A DNA stretch of 64,000 nucleotides from Opisthorchis felineus. Taxonomy: Eukaryota > Platyhelminthes > Trematoda > Opisthorchiida > Opisthorchiidae. Location of the stretch: positions 31,280 to 95,279 of the forward strand of contig SJOL01006737.1 in the NCBI GenBank assembly GCA_004794785.1, written 5' to 3'. The position numbers were made by a program, and so were the translations under genes. Shown in pieces: positions 10,101-24,029 of the stretch. The notes beneath the pieces are model-generated. The model made no database searches, had not been told where the DNA came from, and saw only the letters and a list, made by a program, of their open reading frames with translations. The stretch's first letter is position 1; each line of letters begins with the position of its first letter.

Positions 10101-12540
10101 ATGCAACGTTAACAATTGAAATGAAATAAAGGAACCGGGCAGCATTTTAGAATAAAACAAAATTCAAACATTCCCGAGTATTTGCCAAATATCCGAGTCA
10201 CACAGAATGACGCAGATTTGTTACTAATCCCTTGGACGTTTTATATATTTCCCTGTCCCTGCATTCTATTGGCTGCTGTCAGGAATGGGGAAGTAATTTT
10301 GCCGTACATTTACTTTACAAAGCCGAAAACTACAGTGAAAAGTTTCAAGTTATGTCAAACGCTAGCGGACAGATTTTACCTGATAATTATGATAATTTTC
10401 ACAGTGACTGTCCGCGGTACATAATGCACAGTCGTCACTGCAGAAATGCTTGTTAACGTCTCTGATGATGATCAGTGATGACGATCACTATCCCATTGAA
10501 GGGAAAGAGGGAAATATTATCTCGCTATAAGACAAGAAATACGCCTTTACACTCTTTCATCACTTAAGTTTGAAGAGTGACCTAACTCCCAGTGTCGATT
10601 AGTACACCTGAACAAAGGTTTGCGCCATGGTTTACACAATTTTTGATTTTGCTGCAGTCGTGTATTCAAGAGTGCATCATCTTGGCTGGTCTCAGAAAAA
10701 GCAACTAAATAGAAAATTTTAAGCAACGGACGAAACGGCTGTCCGTTATTTCAACTTGATACTTGTGCCTACAGTAGAATGTTTGGGTGGAAAGCTAATT
10801 TGTACAGAATGGCAACTGGATATTTCTTATCCTTATGAAAAGCATTAAATGTGCCACAATTTCTTGTAGCTTAGACAATTATGCGCAAAGTAAAATTTTG
10901 AGAAGTATTTTCGGTGGAAGCGAAGTATTTAAAATTCCAGACTGTTTATTAATTTCAACGACAAACCTCCTCTGAGAATCCAATTGTAAGTTTTTATATG
11001 CCATTGAAATAAATTTGTGATTTTCAATGTAAGCGAAAGTCGTTCGCCTACGAGTATATTTCAAAAGTTGCATGCAGTGTCAAAAGTCAACAGGAATTTG
11101 AAGTCGCCATGAAACAACAGCGCTGGACACAAGGGATTCTTGACAGTAATTTGAATGGCACGCGAAAAGTTGATGAAATCATGTCTCACGAAAATATTCA
11201 TTCTTACCAAGTGCTCTACTTTGCATACGTGTTTCTCTACAGTACATGTTTTTTGGCACCCAATCTTATGTTATGAAAAATACACTCCAAACAAACCAAC
11301 TTTAAAAATCTCTGCAGCCTTTTCCCTCTCAGTAAATTCCAAAAAATAGATACGTGTAATTTTTGACAAATGATAACAAACGTTTAATCAGATTTTAAAC
11401 GCCAGCAACATTATTGTACGCGTTTGTAACCGAAGAGAGTACTACCAGATAACTCATTAGGATTAGAAGTTAAACCAATAAGTAAATCGAACGCACCCTG
11501 CCCTTCCCATAATTTTCCTGTCTTTGAAATATTCGTTATATTCATCTCACAAAATGCAGGTCTTAATCTGACTGCTACGGGGTATACTACCAACCATTTC
11601 GTTGTGAAAACTTGACACAAACGTGATCAAAATTGTATCCAATTCAGGCATAATAACTAATAATTTACAGGTCAAACATGTTTGACGTCGACTGACTTAC
11701 ATCAACAGAGGCATGATTTCTTAATTTTTAGAGGCAAGTGAGTCATGGTTCCTTCTAAAACTCTTTCGTGGAATGTAACTTATATGCAAACAAGTGCATT
11801 GCCGGATAATGTTTTTCACCGTTTTGATCTAGTTTCACGTAATGTTTCTCGTTCGCTGTCAAAAGCACGTGGTTACTGAAACAAATGTGAGGAAGTAGAA
11901 TAAGATGGTCGTTACATGTTTCTCGCTGTTTCGCCGAGGCATGAATTGACATGTGTGCTTTATACCTGCTTCTACGCCATCAATCCCCCTCGCCGAATTT
12001 CGTTTTTATCTTTGGAACATGCAAGCATCAAAGAAAAATTAAATATCCTCATAGACAAAGTTCGTTCCAGGGGAATATACGGTTTTAGAATGTGCTTTGC
12101 TAGGACTGGATTGCCAGGCTAACAAAAGCTGTCCAGCGGGAGTTGAGCTTGCAATATGTGCATTTTCTGGATAAGCACATGCTCTGCTGTCACAAAACAG
12201 TGGAGTATACTTCACCTGTTTGGCAGATCACGGTTTTAGCTACAAAGTCGCCGGTAATAATCTTACATACTCACGTGTACTGCATAACACCATGTCAAAT
12301 GAATTCTCGTAAATCATTCACGCATCGCGTACTTAAAACATGATGTTTGTGGAGTGTTTGAAGTAAACAGTGGTCTTATGAAATCATGTTTGAAGTGCAC
12401 CCCCTCATGATATAAAGGAATTATATTTTTGTTTTAAAACCTATGAATACAGTGTGTTGGACCTTGCAGTCTGTTAAATGTTAGATATTGAAAACTGAAA
12501 CTTTCCTCAAATCCTATCCGACAGATTAGTTAGAATAACT
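7160..12540. other. Anonymous sequence, no gene recognised
   Basis: Overlapping open frames of 80-99 codons occur on both strands at 7620-8082 and 9254-9541, but none carries a motif I can name and none has convincing splice context. No RNA gene or transposon was recognised. Confidence 0.4.
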
Positions 12541-12554
12541 TTTGAAATGCAATA

Positions 12555-12905
12555 CTATCCTTGGAAGGTAGTCAGTGTGAGGCAAAATAGATCACGAAAC
12601 GCAGGATCAACACGGTGAGGAATACCCACCGGCGTCAGGTCAGCTTGCACAAGATTGACTTCATTACACCCGGTATCTCCGCGTATACCGGGAACAGTCT
12701 CGCTGAAACTGAGAACGTTCCAGTCAACTACATTTTGACGGATTGCGAGAAGTGAGGTGAAAACATGTACCGATGTGGCTCCTATAGTCAAGTATGTTCT
12801 TCTGGGCTGACTGGTATCAGACTGTGCCCAGCATCTCCGACAGTGGAAAATAGGGTTCAAAATTAAACGTGGATGCACTATCAGAGTCGACATTTTATGT
12901 TGCAT
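12555..12905 (-). CDS. Unassigned 116-codon open frame, possible exon or relic
   Basis: One of the longer intact open frames outside retroelements, in a locally more GC-rich stretch than its surroundings. The predicted protein has a plausible amino-acid composition and ends LFCLTLTTFQG before a stop. I recognise no domain, signal peptide or membrane segment, and I found no clearly matched splice sites. It could equally be a chance frame or a fragment of an unrecognised repeat. Confidence 0.15.
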   Translation of the reverse strand: MQHKMSTLIVHPRLILNPIFHCRRCWAQSDTSQPRRTYLTIGATSVHVFTSLLAIRQNVVDWNVLSFSETVPGIRGDTGCNEVNLVQADLTPVGIPHRVDPAFRDLFCLTLTTFQG

Positions 12906-12909
12906 TTGC

Positions 12910-15900
12910 TTTGTCGCTAAAGAACGTAACCCTGTAGGCTACTCGTACAGCATTCCGCTAAACGTTTGCAGCTGCACAGAGCGATTTAAACAAAACTGTA
13001 GCTTAATTTTCCTAAGCTAAAGTCATTTTCCTAAAGTTGCTTCGGTTGGAGACGCTAGATTCTTGGAAAAAATACATGCAGACTTTTAGAAATGGAGGTT
13101 CATCTCCGAAAAGATAGATTCTTCAAACTCAAATGGCATTCAAAATGATGGATTAATTTAAGATCGGTTGTCCAGTTTGATAGCGACTCTGAGGTATCCT
13201 AAAAATCTGTTAACGCGTAAGTCAATTTGTTATGCTGATATTCAAATCTTCAGCCAAACAATCTAGAAAGACCGATCAAACCGATGTGTAACTTCATGTA
13301 AGCTGAACTAAACTTGCGTGTGTTTGAGCACTACAATTGTTTCTTATCCGAACAACTGTGCCAATTTCCGAAGGTAAATAACTTAGAATAATGCGGAGGG
13401 GAATCATCAACAACTTCAAGTTGCTCCTACACAAGTACGTCACCATCAATTCCCGAATACACATATCTCATCCAATGTCCGCAGCAGTTTGGTTGTCAGC
13501 GAAAATGTCTGTGGTTTTAGTTGCCTCTGCAGCAAGCATTCGTAGAGCCCATTATTTGCAAAACCGAAGGCTTGCGTTCGAATGCATACATCTGAAGGCC
13601 CTAATCCGGTACTCCATGTTGTGGTGTGGTCAGAACCGCCCTTGAGATGGAGACTGCATGATCACACACTAGTTTTGACTTGCACAGATATCAAATATCC
13701 CACAACGAAGTTTTACGACACTAAACACTGGCAACATATTAGCACAAAAACCTTCGCAAGAGCATACATTTTTGCCACTGTGGGCAAAGCAGGTAGCTCA
13801 AATTGTCGTTTTTATTTTCGCCGAGCTATGCTGTATGATTGCAAATTTTTCTCACGATCGTTTTGATGTTATCAGTGCTTTGTTAGGGAGCTTTATATGA
13901 CAGTGGAATGGGTCGTTGTTTGTTCGGTAAACATTGTTGCGCGTTTGTGTTTCTAAGTGCATTTTCATTATTGTTCTCAATGTGCCTTCCAGAATGCGAA
14001 CACTGTTTTGCTACACGCACAACATGAGATTCAGGATAACCATTGCAGTTTAGAAAACACAACTCGTTCGTTTTCACTGTTTTTTTCGAGCACATATGAA
14101 TTCAAACATTGTATTGGCGAACGTGTGAGGATATCTTAACTTTATTGCTGACACAGAGCGTTTGTCAGAAAAAATGCTGCAGTCAGGAACTTGTCCCCTT
14201 AATGAACTGTTGCGTGCACTTGTGCTTGGTGTCAGAAAGTCCTCCAGTGTAAGGAGACATATCGGTTTGCTGGATCTTAACAAACCGCTGAAAACCTCAG
14301 TACACAAAACCCTCAGGTTTGATTATTTCGGCTTTTCTCAAGCAACGCAATCCGTACTACTTGAAAATAGAACATAACTTGTAGAATTCACAAGCCAAAG
14401 CAGTATTACTCCACTTTGTATATCAATCACAACTTAGATCACATGTCAGAATTTACTACTAACTTAAGTGATATGAATACAAACGAACCTGTGATTGCTG
14501 TACATTTTTTATTGCTGAAAAGCTTAAACGAAGATATTTGTCGCTTGCAATTATGGCTCTGTGACGTAAATCTGCTTGTGACGATTTTAAAGTGGTTGAT
14601 GAGCGTCCACTTGCAACCAGGTGGATGACTAGCATTGTGAGGCGAGCACTTGCCAATCGAAACTGGATACACCGCATGTTGATTGTAAATCTTCGGGTCG
14701 CCCCATTTTGGCCTCATACCAAGCAAGAACCCACCAAGCATCTGAGGAAAGAATCATTTGGATAAGGCTTCTATTCTGTTCTGCTGAGTTATGCACAGTA
14801 ATTCTGGCAGGGTAAACGTAACTCAACCGTAAGGAATCCCTGACCCCCAAGATAGCCACCGGTTAATGCTGAGAAGTCCGTCCTCCTAGGCTAGCCCAGG
14901 GCGGGCAATTTTGTGTCATTATTTATTTCACTTATAAGCCCTGCCGAAGGAGAGGCCTGTTAACCAAAAGTCTTACATCCCATGTTTGTGACCAATAATT
15001 AAGACGACAAGCTTTATCTGACGTCAAACCTAGAAGTTTTCGAGAGAGAAATTCTCCTGGGTCGTAAAACCAAATGAAAATAATGTATAGATTGTTTTGA
15101 AGTGCAACAAAATTGGTTCCTGCTTCGTGTGTTCATTCATTTTTGCTCACCAAACGAACGTTGTCCTCGGATATTTTGGATGTTGAAAGATCATGTCACG
15201 AAAAACCTTGCTTACGGTGCATTCGAGAAATCGTCCTGTGCCACTGAATATGATGATAACGGCGGACGTTTCTTCGCCTGAATTAGAGACTTATTTTGTA
15301 CTTCGTCACACGCCTCGAAAGAAGGCACTCAAGCTATCCTCACTGGAAATCAGGAACCTGTCATTTGCATGCTGGAAAAGAAGGGAGCTCATTATGGTGC
15401 AATTTACCTAGTTCCTCAGTCTCTGGCTTGCGGCTGTATTATTAATATTCTGAGCATTTCAGCATGATGTATTGTAGACTGAATTCATTTGCTTGACAGC
15501 GCAAATTGCTTATTCGTTTCTAAAAACGACCCAGAAATAAATAGTGCCCTACTTGGAGCTTATAGGTACATAATTTAAATCGTTACTTCGAACTTTGCTA
15601 TGCCATATTGCTACGCATTTTTCGGCGATATTGATTCTTGCGCTGAAACGGACACACACTTACATTTCAGCCATCCATTTGTCCATGACTTTATCTTGCA
15701 GGCGGCTGGGACTCAGGGAGTTTAGGTTTTAAAAAATATGGCCAGGCAAACCTCAAATTTAACGTTGTAGCACTTAATATAAAATGCGTTAATACGGCCT
15801 TTGGAATATGCAGGCATCGAATGAAGAATAACAGGATACTATCGGATGACCGCGATGTTTCCAAGCAAGACGATTCACCATGGCATCGAATTGACGACGG

Positions 15901-16790
15901 ACAGACTGGTATTTTGTGCAGGCGTAAGAAGTTACAAGTTTTCTTTTAATTTATAGTTGAGACGTATTTCAGGTGTCCAACTAAAAGGAAAACATCCAAC
16001 TGATTTTGAATTTATTTAAACGCTTTTCAATATTAACGCTTCCAACGTCAGATATTTTAATCTGGTGCCTGACAAACCTAAGATTATTCGGATAATATCT
16101 TGGAGAATACCAGTATGTAAACACTATCTACACAATTCGAAGCTTACGAGATTCATGATATGTTGGTATTCCACCAAACCATTAGACAAGCCCGGATCAA
16201 TGACATGCTCAATGATCCCAACAAACAAATCTGCGGGTAACTAAGGATCCCCAGATTTTTTAACGATTTAATGCCTGTCTACAGCTCTGATCACTGTGCT
16301 GGTACGGGGATACTGGAAAATCTGCCTTTTGTATTCCTCCTCATCACCCGCTTCGGACACGTCAAATGTGGATTGGTGAATTTTCACCTTTACTTCGTGG
16401 CTTTGGGCTCAGATGGCCACGATGCCCACGTCTTTTCCGGCCGAGTTATCTTGGAGCAAAATCTTATGAGCTTTATTCAGTTGGTTCTAGATGCATGAGG
16501 GGGTGATTTTGCTGTTCCCCACAATGCTTTCAAACGCGTCCGAATTCTAGCTGCATGTGACGCAAGTTGCATATCACTCGTATTGCACTTAGTTGGCACC
16601 ACGGTTTATTTTGCCATTTTCAAATTCGGCAAGCCTCATCCACATAAATGTCAGATTGCGCTGGCATATATGGCTTGTTCACTTTAGTGAGCACTTTTGA
16701 GAGAACATCTCTCAGCCCATCCTAGCCTGTGCACTGTGTATCGACTACCAAGTTTTCTGTGCGGTATACCAGCCTCACATTCCGTTCCAG
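12910..16790. other. Anonymous sequence, no gene recognised
   Basis: Only short frames (up to 100 codons, overlapping on opposite strands at 14.4-14.9 kb). No family assigned. Confidence 0.4.
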
Positions 16791-16792
16791 TA

Positions 16793-16832
16793 TGTGCATT
16801 AGGGTAGTTCAGTATCAGTATCAGTGTAACGG
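16793..16832 (+). repeat. Short repeat AGGGTAGTTCAGTATCA, copy 1
   Basis: First of three direct copies in 1 kb; the others start at 17541 and 17771. It lies upstream of the Gag-like fragment. The shared core is A(A/G)GGTAGTTCAGTAT. Confidence 0.75.
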
Positions 16833-17165
16833 TGTATACTACTGATGAAGCATGCGAGTAGTACATGTCTTCTCGTAACTCCGCGCTGATCTAATGGAAG
16901 GTGGTATTTAATACGAAAGTTGTGGAATTACTCTGAAATTTTCGGCTGCGATGCGTGAGAGTCAATGAATATCCGGGAGAGTTCAAGAAGTCGCGTTCAA
17001 GAAGAAGACGGATATTCAGTTTTAAAAAACAATGTGCAAATGAGAGATCCGCTTTCTTGTCCAATATTCTGTGACTGTTTAGTTGGCGTTTTTCTAATAA
17101 ACAACTCCGCAGCGAAGGGCTTTCTCTTCACATCTGGTGCCCTGACCAGGATAAGGATGAAAATT

Positions 17166-17545
17166 CCGTGGCCACAACCTTTCGAGAATGGGGATGTGTG
17201 GACCTTCCTGTAGGACTTCGAGGATGTCGCGGAGGCGCCTGGACTAAATACCGGCAGGGGTAAGTTTGCCGCACTGAAGACCCTTCTCAGGGGCTGGGCG
17301 ACGGCGTCCCTGGATGCGGCCAGAAGATGCCCTCGGAAGATGGGCTTCACCTCAGCGAAGGAAGCTCTTGCAGCGGAGTTCAACACACCGACCGACTACC
17401 AGGAGGCAATGAGGCGGTTCAAGGTGGCCAGGATGGAACCTGGATGCGACTCGACTGTGTTCTTTTCCAGGCTGCAGCAGATGTTGGATCGGGCCTTGCC
17501 GTAATTGGATGGGGTATCGCGCCAGCAGTTGCTGTCCATTAAGGT
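17166..17545 (+). pseudogene. LTR-retrotransposon Gag (capsid-like) fragment
   Basis: One plus-strand frame reads WPQPFENGDVWTFL, a TAG, then DFEDVAEAPGLNTGRGKFAA, LKTLLRGWATASLDAAR, FNTPTDYQEAMRRFKVARM and FFSRLQQMLDRALP before a TAA. The pattern F-x-x-GDV-W...FE..A, a Lys/Leu-rich helix and a later YxxAxxxF segment is that of Ty3/Gypsy-type Gag capsid domains (retrotrans_gag-like). Two in-frame stops and the absence of any start or pol sequence nearby make it a relic. The fragment is more GC-rich than its surroundings. Three copies of a short repeat surround it, and the last two look like paired pieces of a terminal repeat. Confidence 0.72.
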
Positions 17546-17655
17546 AGTTCAGTATAAGTATCATTATCAGTCTTAGAATCCTGTTGTTGACAATTGTAGC
17601 TACACAAAAAAATTTGATGCGCATCAACCAGCGGGTCGCATAATTCCAGCCAAAT
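17541..17655 (+). repeat. LTR-like repeat, copy a
   Basis: Starts with the AAGGTAGTTCAGTAT motif. About 40 bp later comes a segment containing TGTTGACAATTGTAGCTACACA and GCGCATCAACC. The same order recurs at 17771-17890. It directly follows the Gag-like fragment. Confidence 0.6.
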
Positions 17656-17770
17656 CTTGAAAAGAAAGGCCAACTTGAAATGTGACTCAGATCAACGCAA
17701 GAGATCAATGTAATATGTTACTGAAGAGTTTATAGATAAGAGCTGCATATTTCGTTTCAACGTGTCAATT

Positions 17771-17890
17771 AGGGTAGTTCAGTATCAAGTTACAATTCAT
17801 TCGGTTGCTTAACAAACAAAGTGTTGGAACCCTCATGTTGACACTTCCAGCTACACAACAAACGGGGAGCGCATCAACCGGCAGGCAGTA
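17771..17890 (+). repeat. LTR-like repeat, copy b
   Basis: A diverged direct copy of 17541-17655: AGGGTAGTTCAGTATCA, then TGTTGACACTTCCAGCTACACA and GCGCATCAACCGGC. Unit spacing is 230 bp. It may be a piece of a degenerate terminal repeat of the element that supplied the Gag fragment. Confidence 0.6.
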
Positions 17891-17949
17891 ATGTTAAGGT
17901 TAATATTTGACAGGACAAGACCGTGTTGCAATGCGATCCAGATCGGAGC

Positions 17950-18280
17950 CTCCATCGTAGCCTCGATGTGAAAGGCGGACATTTGTTAGATGTATGCTTG
18001 TTGTATTTGTGTGACCGCAGACTTTGGTCACTGCCGAATTGCACTCCGCACAATTCGCAAAATGATGTTTTGGTTCAGACGTGCCTTAACATGTGGATTT
18101 CCAAGTCGGACACGCGTGTAAAACTTTCAGCGCATTGGGCCCAAATGTGCCACAAACAACGGTGACGCTGGTGAATGTAGGTGACTAGCATTTCTGCTTC
18201 TCCTTGGTGGTGGGTTACTCGCGCATCTACCTTTTCCTCCTTGTAAATGACTTCTTTATCGCGCTCCTTGGTGAGCACGC
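17950..18280 (-). pseudogene. C2H2 zinc-finger relic 1
   Basis: On the minus strand one frame shows WAQCAESFTRVSDLEIHMLRH, a finger whose first Cys has become Trp. A stop follows, then CELCGVQFGSDQSLRSHKYNKH, a complete C-x2-C-x12-H-x4-H finger. The second finger and its continuation (HTSN) match the exon at 53.6-54.3 kb (CELCGSQF, then HKYRTHTSN), so this is a paralogue of that gene. Upstream the frame is open and charged (KERDKEVIYKEEK). A lost Cys, an in-frame stop and the absence of further fingers indicate a pseudogene. Confidence 0.78.
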
Positions 18281-18299
18281 GCTTTTGTCCCGTTTTCCC

Positions 18300-21200
18300 G
18301 GTTCAGCCCTGCCCCAACATTATTTTGTGCTAAGTTAGGGTGAACATTACTCATGAACTTATCTGTAGATGACGCTTTCGTTGAAGCCATTTTAGGGGCT
18401 ATAATAGGAAGAAGAAATGCTTATGAACCGTCATTGCATATGCCAAAACCTAGATTTAAGTTCATAAAGCTGTAACAGTTGGCACATTTTCTTATAATGT
18501 TACACGTAAGTCGTGCAGTGCTGAGATGACAGCCAAGGAACTTATCCGGTGCAAAACCCTATTGTTTAATGGTGAAAGATCGCCCACTGAAACCAGGATA
18601 CTATAATACTTTCTACATCAAAAATGTCCCTTCATTACGCATGCTGATGTTAGGAGCCATTGGAGGATATCGAGTCCATCATAGAAAGCATTTGCTTGCT
18701 GTACTAACGAAAGATACTGCCTCCCTGTGGGATCGGTTTCTCCTCGGGGAAATAAAAAAGTTGGTCTTCGTAAACCAGTTGAAACTACGGAAGCATAGTA
18801 CTATCAGTTGCCAGCAGTATCTGTAATTCCCTTAGATTTACTTACGACCGAAAATTTCACCCAGCAATTAACAAAGTCCTAAGTCATGGATTGTTGTAAT
18901 TTTAACTTTCTGAGAAAAAGGACGGTCAAAACCAAGGCGATTTACTAAAAATTTAAGTTACACGATTTTTAGTTACTTTATGTCCCTTTCAAAAACACCT
19001 AAATCCGCGAGCAGAATATTTGTTTACAATGAATTTGATAACCACCAAATGTGGGTGGCATTCTGTAATTGTTCATATAATATGCTAAATTTGGGATCAC
19101 CATGCAACTTATGTTACGTTAATCTGTTGCTTAAAAGTTGCGGATGTGGCACCTGGGAACGCGTCAATGACAGGAATTACAAACTACAAAGCTTGAGCAC
19201 TGCAAGTACAAGAATTGCTTAAACTAACCAACTGGCGCATACTGTTGCAATAGGATATTCAGTTGCCCCACTGCTGTGAAAAATACAGAAGTATGTCAAC
19301 GGCATTTATCTATAATTATTGTTTTATGTTGTTGTTTTGTTGTTATTGTTTTTATGCCCGAAGATTTTACGTATTTATATTTATAGAATTTCATTTGCAT
19401 AAAGCTTAACAAAATATACTCACGTTCTTTGGGTCTCGCGGTTTGCAAAATTAGGCCACAAATTACTGTCGTCCTCAAGCACAAAATGAAGCTACCTGCA
19501 AAGCTGAGGATAACGGACTGATTGCGGCATCCGCTTCACAAATACATATGGAATTATCTACAATCAGGTTGTTTTCCGCCATTAGCAAATCACCGAATGG
19601 AAAAGTAATATGAAGCTCACTAACCAAAAGCAGGTGCAATTTTCATGAACGTGCCTCTCCTGAATAATTGTTTGGAATAGTTTTTTATATCATTCTGCAG
19701 GGCGCATTTCAATGACCTAGGTTGTGGCTGCAGCGGTGTTTTATACCGATCGTTTTGTCCAAGGACACTAAGCTCCCTGTTATATGCGGAAAAGAACGTG
19801 CATTCTTAAGAGATTTTCGGATATTCGGAGCAATCTGACGAAAAATTGATAATTCGTCCAACAGGTTGTGGTTGTTGCGAAATCATACGCTGCTGCCTCG
19901 AGGTTGTTGAGTTGAAGTGGAGTCAGATGCTGACAACTGTAAATTAAATCCATTTTAGAAGACGCAAAGAATGAGGGTGGTAGGCAAATGACGAAACACA
20001 ATGAATGTTCATCTTCAGCAGCTTGAGTAGAGACCAAGTACCCGTGCTTGTCAAACAACTCGGCACCATGTGGGCTCATACCTACACCATATACCTAGGT
20101 TGTTGGAGCGGACAGAAGAAAATAAGTAAACCAATTGAGGTTACGCATTCATTCGCTGATCCATTGATTTACACTCATTTGCTCTTTTAGGTGTCATTAG
20201 TATCAAAGTATGAACTAAAGTTCAGTCTGCTGGTTGTTTATATGGTATAAATCGTCTGGCTATGAAGAGACGATCCGCTGATGTTTACTGCGACGCATTA
20301 GGTAACGCGCAATTTATGACTTATTGGTGATGTGACTCGATAAATCACATGGAGTTTGCCCGCATGTTTTACGCTACCAGGAATAACAAAGCACATGAAC
20401 GGGTAATTTGCACACTATACTCAGTGCAGAATCTCTTAGCCTAATTGTTTGGAGATATTGATTGTCCCGTATTCGCTTTGAGCTATCTTCTTTCCCGCGT
20501 CCGCTTGTAAGCTCGACCCCTCAAAAAGTGCTTATGTTATATTCAGAGATGCCGCTTTTATTGCCTTCTTCAAGTCTTGTCAAGACAAACCAATGCTGTA
20601 CGCATTCAAGTGAGTTGCCGAAATTTCAGGCCTTGACACGGCTATGCATTATACTGCCCTGTCAGAAAACCGCTATCGATATATGCGGACAAGATTCAGG
20701 CAAATGCCTGCATTTTAAAACAGCACGCGTTTCTATACCTTTCAGCGAATAACACCCGTAGGACAAAAATCACCGAACAGTTCATCCAGGATAGCAGATG
20801 CCCAGCTGGCGTTGTTCAACCATCACACACTTTTTGCAATGAACTTACACTTCATTGCCAATAGGCCACTTCCCTCTCGGTGCGCGATTGATTTCGTAAA
20901 AAATTGAACGATAAAGTGCGCAGCGCAGTAGGCTCATCTTTCGGGTGCAGAACGGCAGACAATCTGGATTTCTCGGATCTGCTCTTACGAGTGTGCTCCG
21001 CAAGCATTATAACTTGGCCTGTGGAGGTGCGTAAAGCATTAGGACGTTTGCCTCCACGGTTTTTGGCGCTGAAATTTCACAACCGTTGACACGATATTCC
21101 ATCCCCCACAAGATCCCGAGAGTTATGTTATTCAATTCGTGTAGAAAAACTTCATTCGCGGAAACTCGATGAAAATCGGATGGCTTGGTTGTTCATCGCT

Positions 21201-23995
21201 GACACCTTGGTCAGTTTAACTTATTGTGTTTTCTGGCTACCGAAAACTACCGGAGTGTCGCGCCGCGCTAAAGTAGCTCAAAGTAAAAACTCAAGGTCTG
21301 ATGTCTAGGTCACCTCAATTTGCTGAACTATAAAAAAACATTAAACCATTATTCGTGTTCCAACAACTGATATTCACCAGAATTTTCCAGCGTATGTGAT
21401 TGTGTGAGTGGTAGCAGGAATAGACCAACAGATGGTTGAACCTGCAACTACAGAGAGAGCTGGCGTCTCTATCTCATAAGTTTAAATTCTTTATACTAAG
21501 TGAACGGCAATGCTACAATTTTTATGTAGGGGAGCCAAAGTAAGTATAACGACGTGACATCGATACTCCTGGTAACGCGTTTGGCAAATTCTGAGGACCA
21601 TGGTGGCGAATAGGCCCAGGTTTTGAGCGGAATAGAACCCCGAATAATGTGGACAGTTCTGGCTGATTTTTGTTATGATGCTATTTTCCGAAGGCCAGTT
21701 ATTTTTGGAATTTCGGAACCCAATAATTTTCCCCGGTTGTGTTGCACAGTGTTCGTTGTGAGCCGCATATTAATTTGTAATGGGGTTAATAATTACATCT
21801 CCAGTTAGTTTTTTATGGTCAGTACGTAGAAGCCATAGTCAAGTCTTTCCTACGACAATATTCAAAGTGGCAAATATGTAGCTCCTGTTTTGTTCACTAA
21901 GTTGCCTGTTAGGGATATTCCTAACCCAATATTATCAGATAATCGTCCACAGGTTCACCTTTTCTAGGCCTCCACATTTTGCAACCTCAGCCCCAAGAGG
22001 TTAGCATTATTCTTCTCGTGACTGCTCAGTGTTCAACCGATCTCCAAAACTTTGAAGGTGTATTCGGTTCATCGTCCTGGAGTTGTACTTGGAGCGTGTC
22101 CATAAAGTGGACTTGCAACTTCCAATATTTTTCAACCGCTTTCTTCAGGGATAGTCTGGTTTATTTCAAGCTTCCGTTGCAAAGGCGCATGCGTTCACAG
22201 ATAATCGTTTTTGGCAACCCGAGATTGGATTTTGGATTGGCGCAAATGCGTACAACCACACTTCACCGAGCTGTGCTTTAGCTGTTGTAAATTCTTAGCA
22301 ACCCAAAATTCTACTGGCTGGCATTCGTGGTTTTATTCTGAGGCTTGATATCCTCGTGATAACATAGTGTTCGAACACTTTGTCTTCCTCCTCCTGTCGA
22401 CTCATGACAACTGTCAGGTTGCCCGTGTCCACTATGATATGAAGGGCCTACATAGCGGTACAAAATTGCAGCATCTGTGTCCTTCACTGAAGTTGCTGTT
22501 GGTTTTTCCCGACGCGGGATACCTTTAATGCGATTTCCCGTCATGAGTCTAGCTGATGACAATAAGCTAAGTGTAAACCACTTTTGACACAGTGGAGTTA
22601 ATCAGGGAGATCACAGCCCATAGTCTAGATCATACGGTCTATGGTCATTGGTTATGTGATTCACAAATGGGTGCACATTCATTAAATCTGCTCCCTCAAC
22701 AGTTCGTACTTGAAAACATATATTTAGTAATACACTGGTTTTGTTTTGTTTGACTGAGGTTACGTGCATTGAACGCCTTAATCAAGATCCTTTTCCTGCG
22801 GTGAGCGAGTTTTGTGGTGATCAGTTTCCCCGGCCTGGAAGAAAGAATGAGCTGTTTTCAACAACGCTCGAAGTAAAGAACTAACATCCGGTTGGTTCCG
22901 CGAAAGGGAAATTTTCGAAAACGTTTTTGAGAATCCAGTTCCTTAGAGTGCAACGCAACCTAGCGCATGAAGTAACTCAGGCTTTTAATAAATGACTTCA
23001 TCGGAAACTGAATACAGTTAGATAAGCATCTGCTCTTTAGACACACATCAGCAGGGTGTAACATGTTCAGCCGGGCTCCGCTTCGGTTCGTAGATATGTC
23101 CAAGTGTGTGAAAATGTCACAGTGGATTCCATCCATGATAAACAGTTGCTTCAGGCTCAGCGTAAAAGGTAAACAATATTCTCAATAGCAGATAATACGT
23201 TGCAGTACAATTTTTATAATGCAGCGCGGCACAAGTATTTTGCATATTTACATTCCACTCTCTGTGCATAATTTGGCGTGGAAACCTATAAGCAATCAGA
23301 GTTTGAAAACACAAAATGGAGTGGAAGTTATTACGAGAAGCTTGGGGAGGAGGGGTGTTAATTGCTGACAAGATTTATGCCCATGGAAACCTCAGTGTGC
23401 TTGGGTTGGGACACGGAATGAAAGAGCAGCTATACGATAGAATTAGCGTTTGTGCTCCACGATTTTATTCAAATTGACTGACTGATTGTTAAAGCTGCAT
23501 GCCCCTCGGATGTTTGCAGAAATACGGCCATGAATCATCTTAGTTTGCTCCGCCTCACTTACTTTATTGCATTTATTGTGTAAAATAAATTAACACGGTT
23601 ACGCAGCAGCGAAACATAATGGCTTTCATTCAGTGCTGCTCTCAGTGCTGAGGATGAAAGCAACCAAAAATGCGCTGTTTTTAGCATGAGCCTTGATAGT
23701 GATAATAAGATAATTACAAACTTATTTACAGAAAAATGTTACTTGCCAGGGAGATTGCAGGACAGAGTTACAGAATTATGGGCCCTGAGCGAATGGTATC
23801 ACCGATTAACAAGACACCTATCCAGAAGTCACGCAGCCACATTCAATGAAGTGGACCCCTGTAGCCCTCACACAACCTTGCTCTTATGCTTTTGGATGGG
23901 ACAATCGTCAAATCTTCTGAGTCACACACTCACGTAAAAATCCGCAGCTGACAAACTGGGATTAAAAATATGTATTTGTGTTCATTCGACCAAAT
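18300..23995. other. Anonymous sequence; T/TTG-rich low complexity near 19.3 kb
   Basis: No family recognised in any frame. About 19312-19352 is a degenerate TTG/TTA-rich run. Short open frames (up to 100 codons) show no motif. Confidence 0.4.
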
Positions 23996-24029
23996 GAAAT
24001 AAATAATAATAATAATAATAATGATAATG
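23996..24029 (+). repeat. (AAT)n microsatellite
   Basis: A run of AAT trinucleotides, seven of them uninterrupted, with one ATG interruption at the end, followed by TTTATT. Such a tail sometimes marks the 3' end of a non-LTR element, but I could not identify one beside it. Confidence 0.85.
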
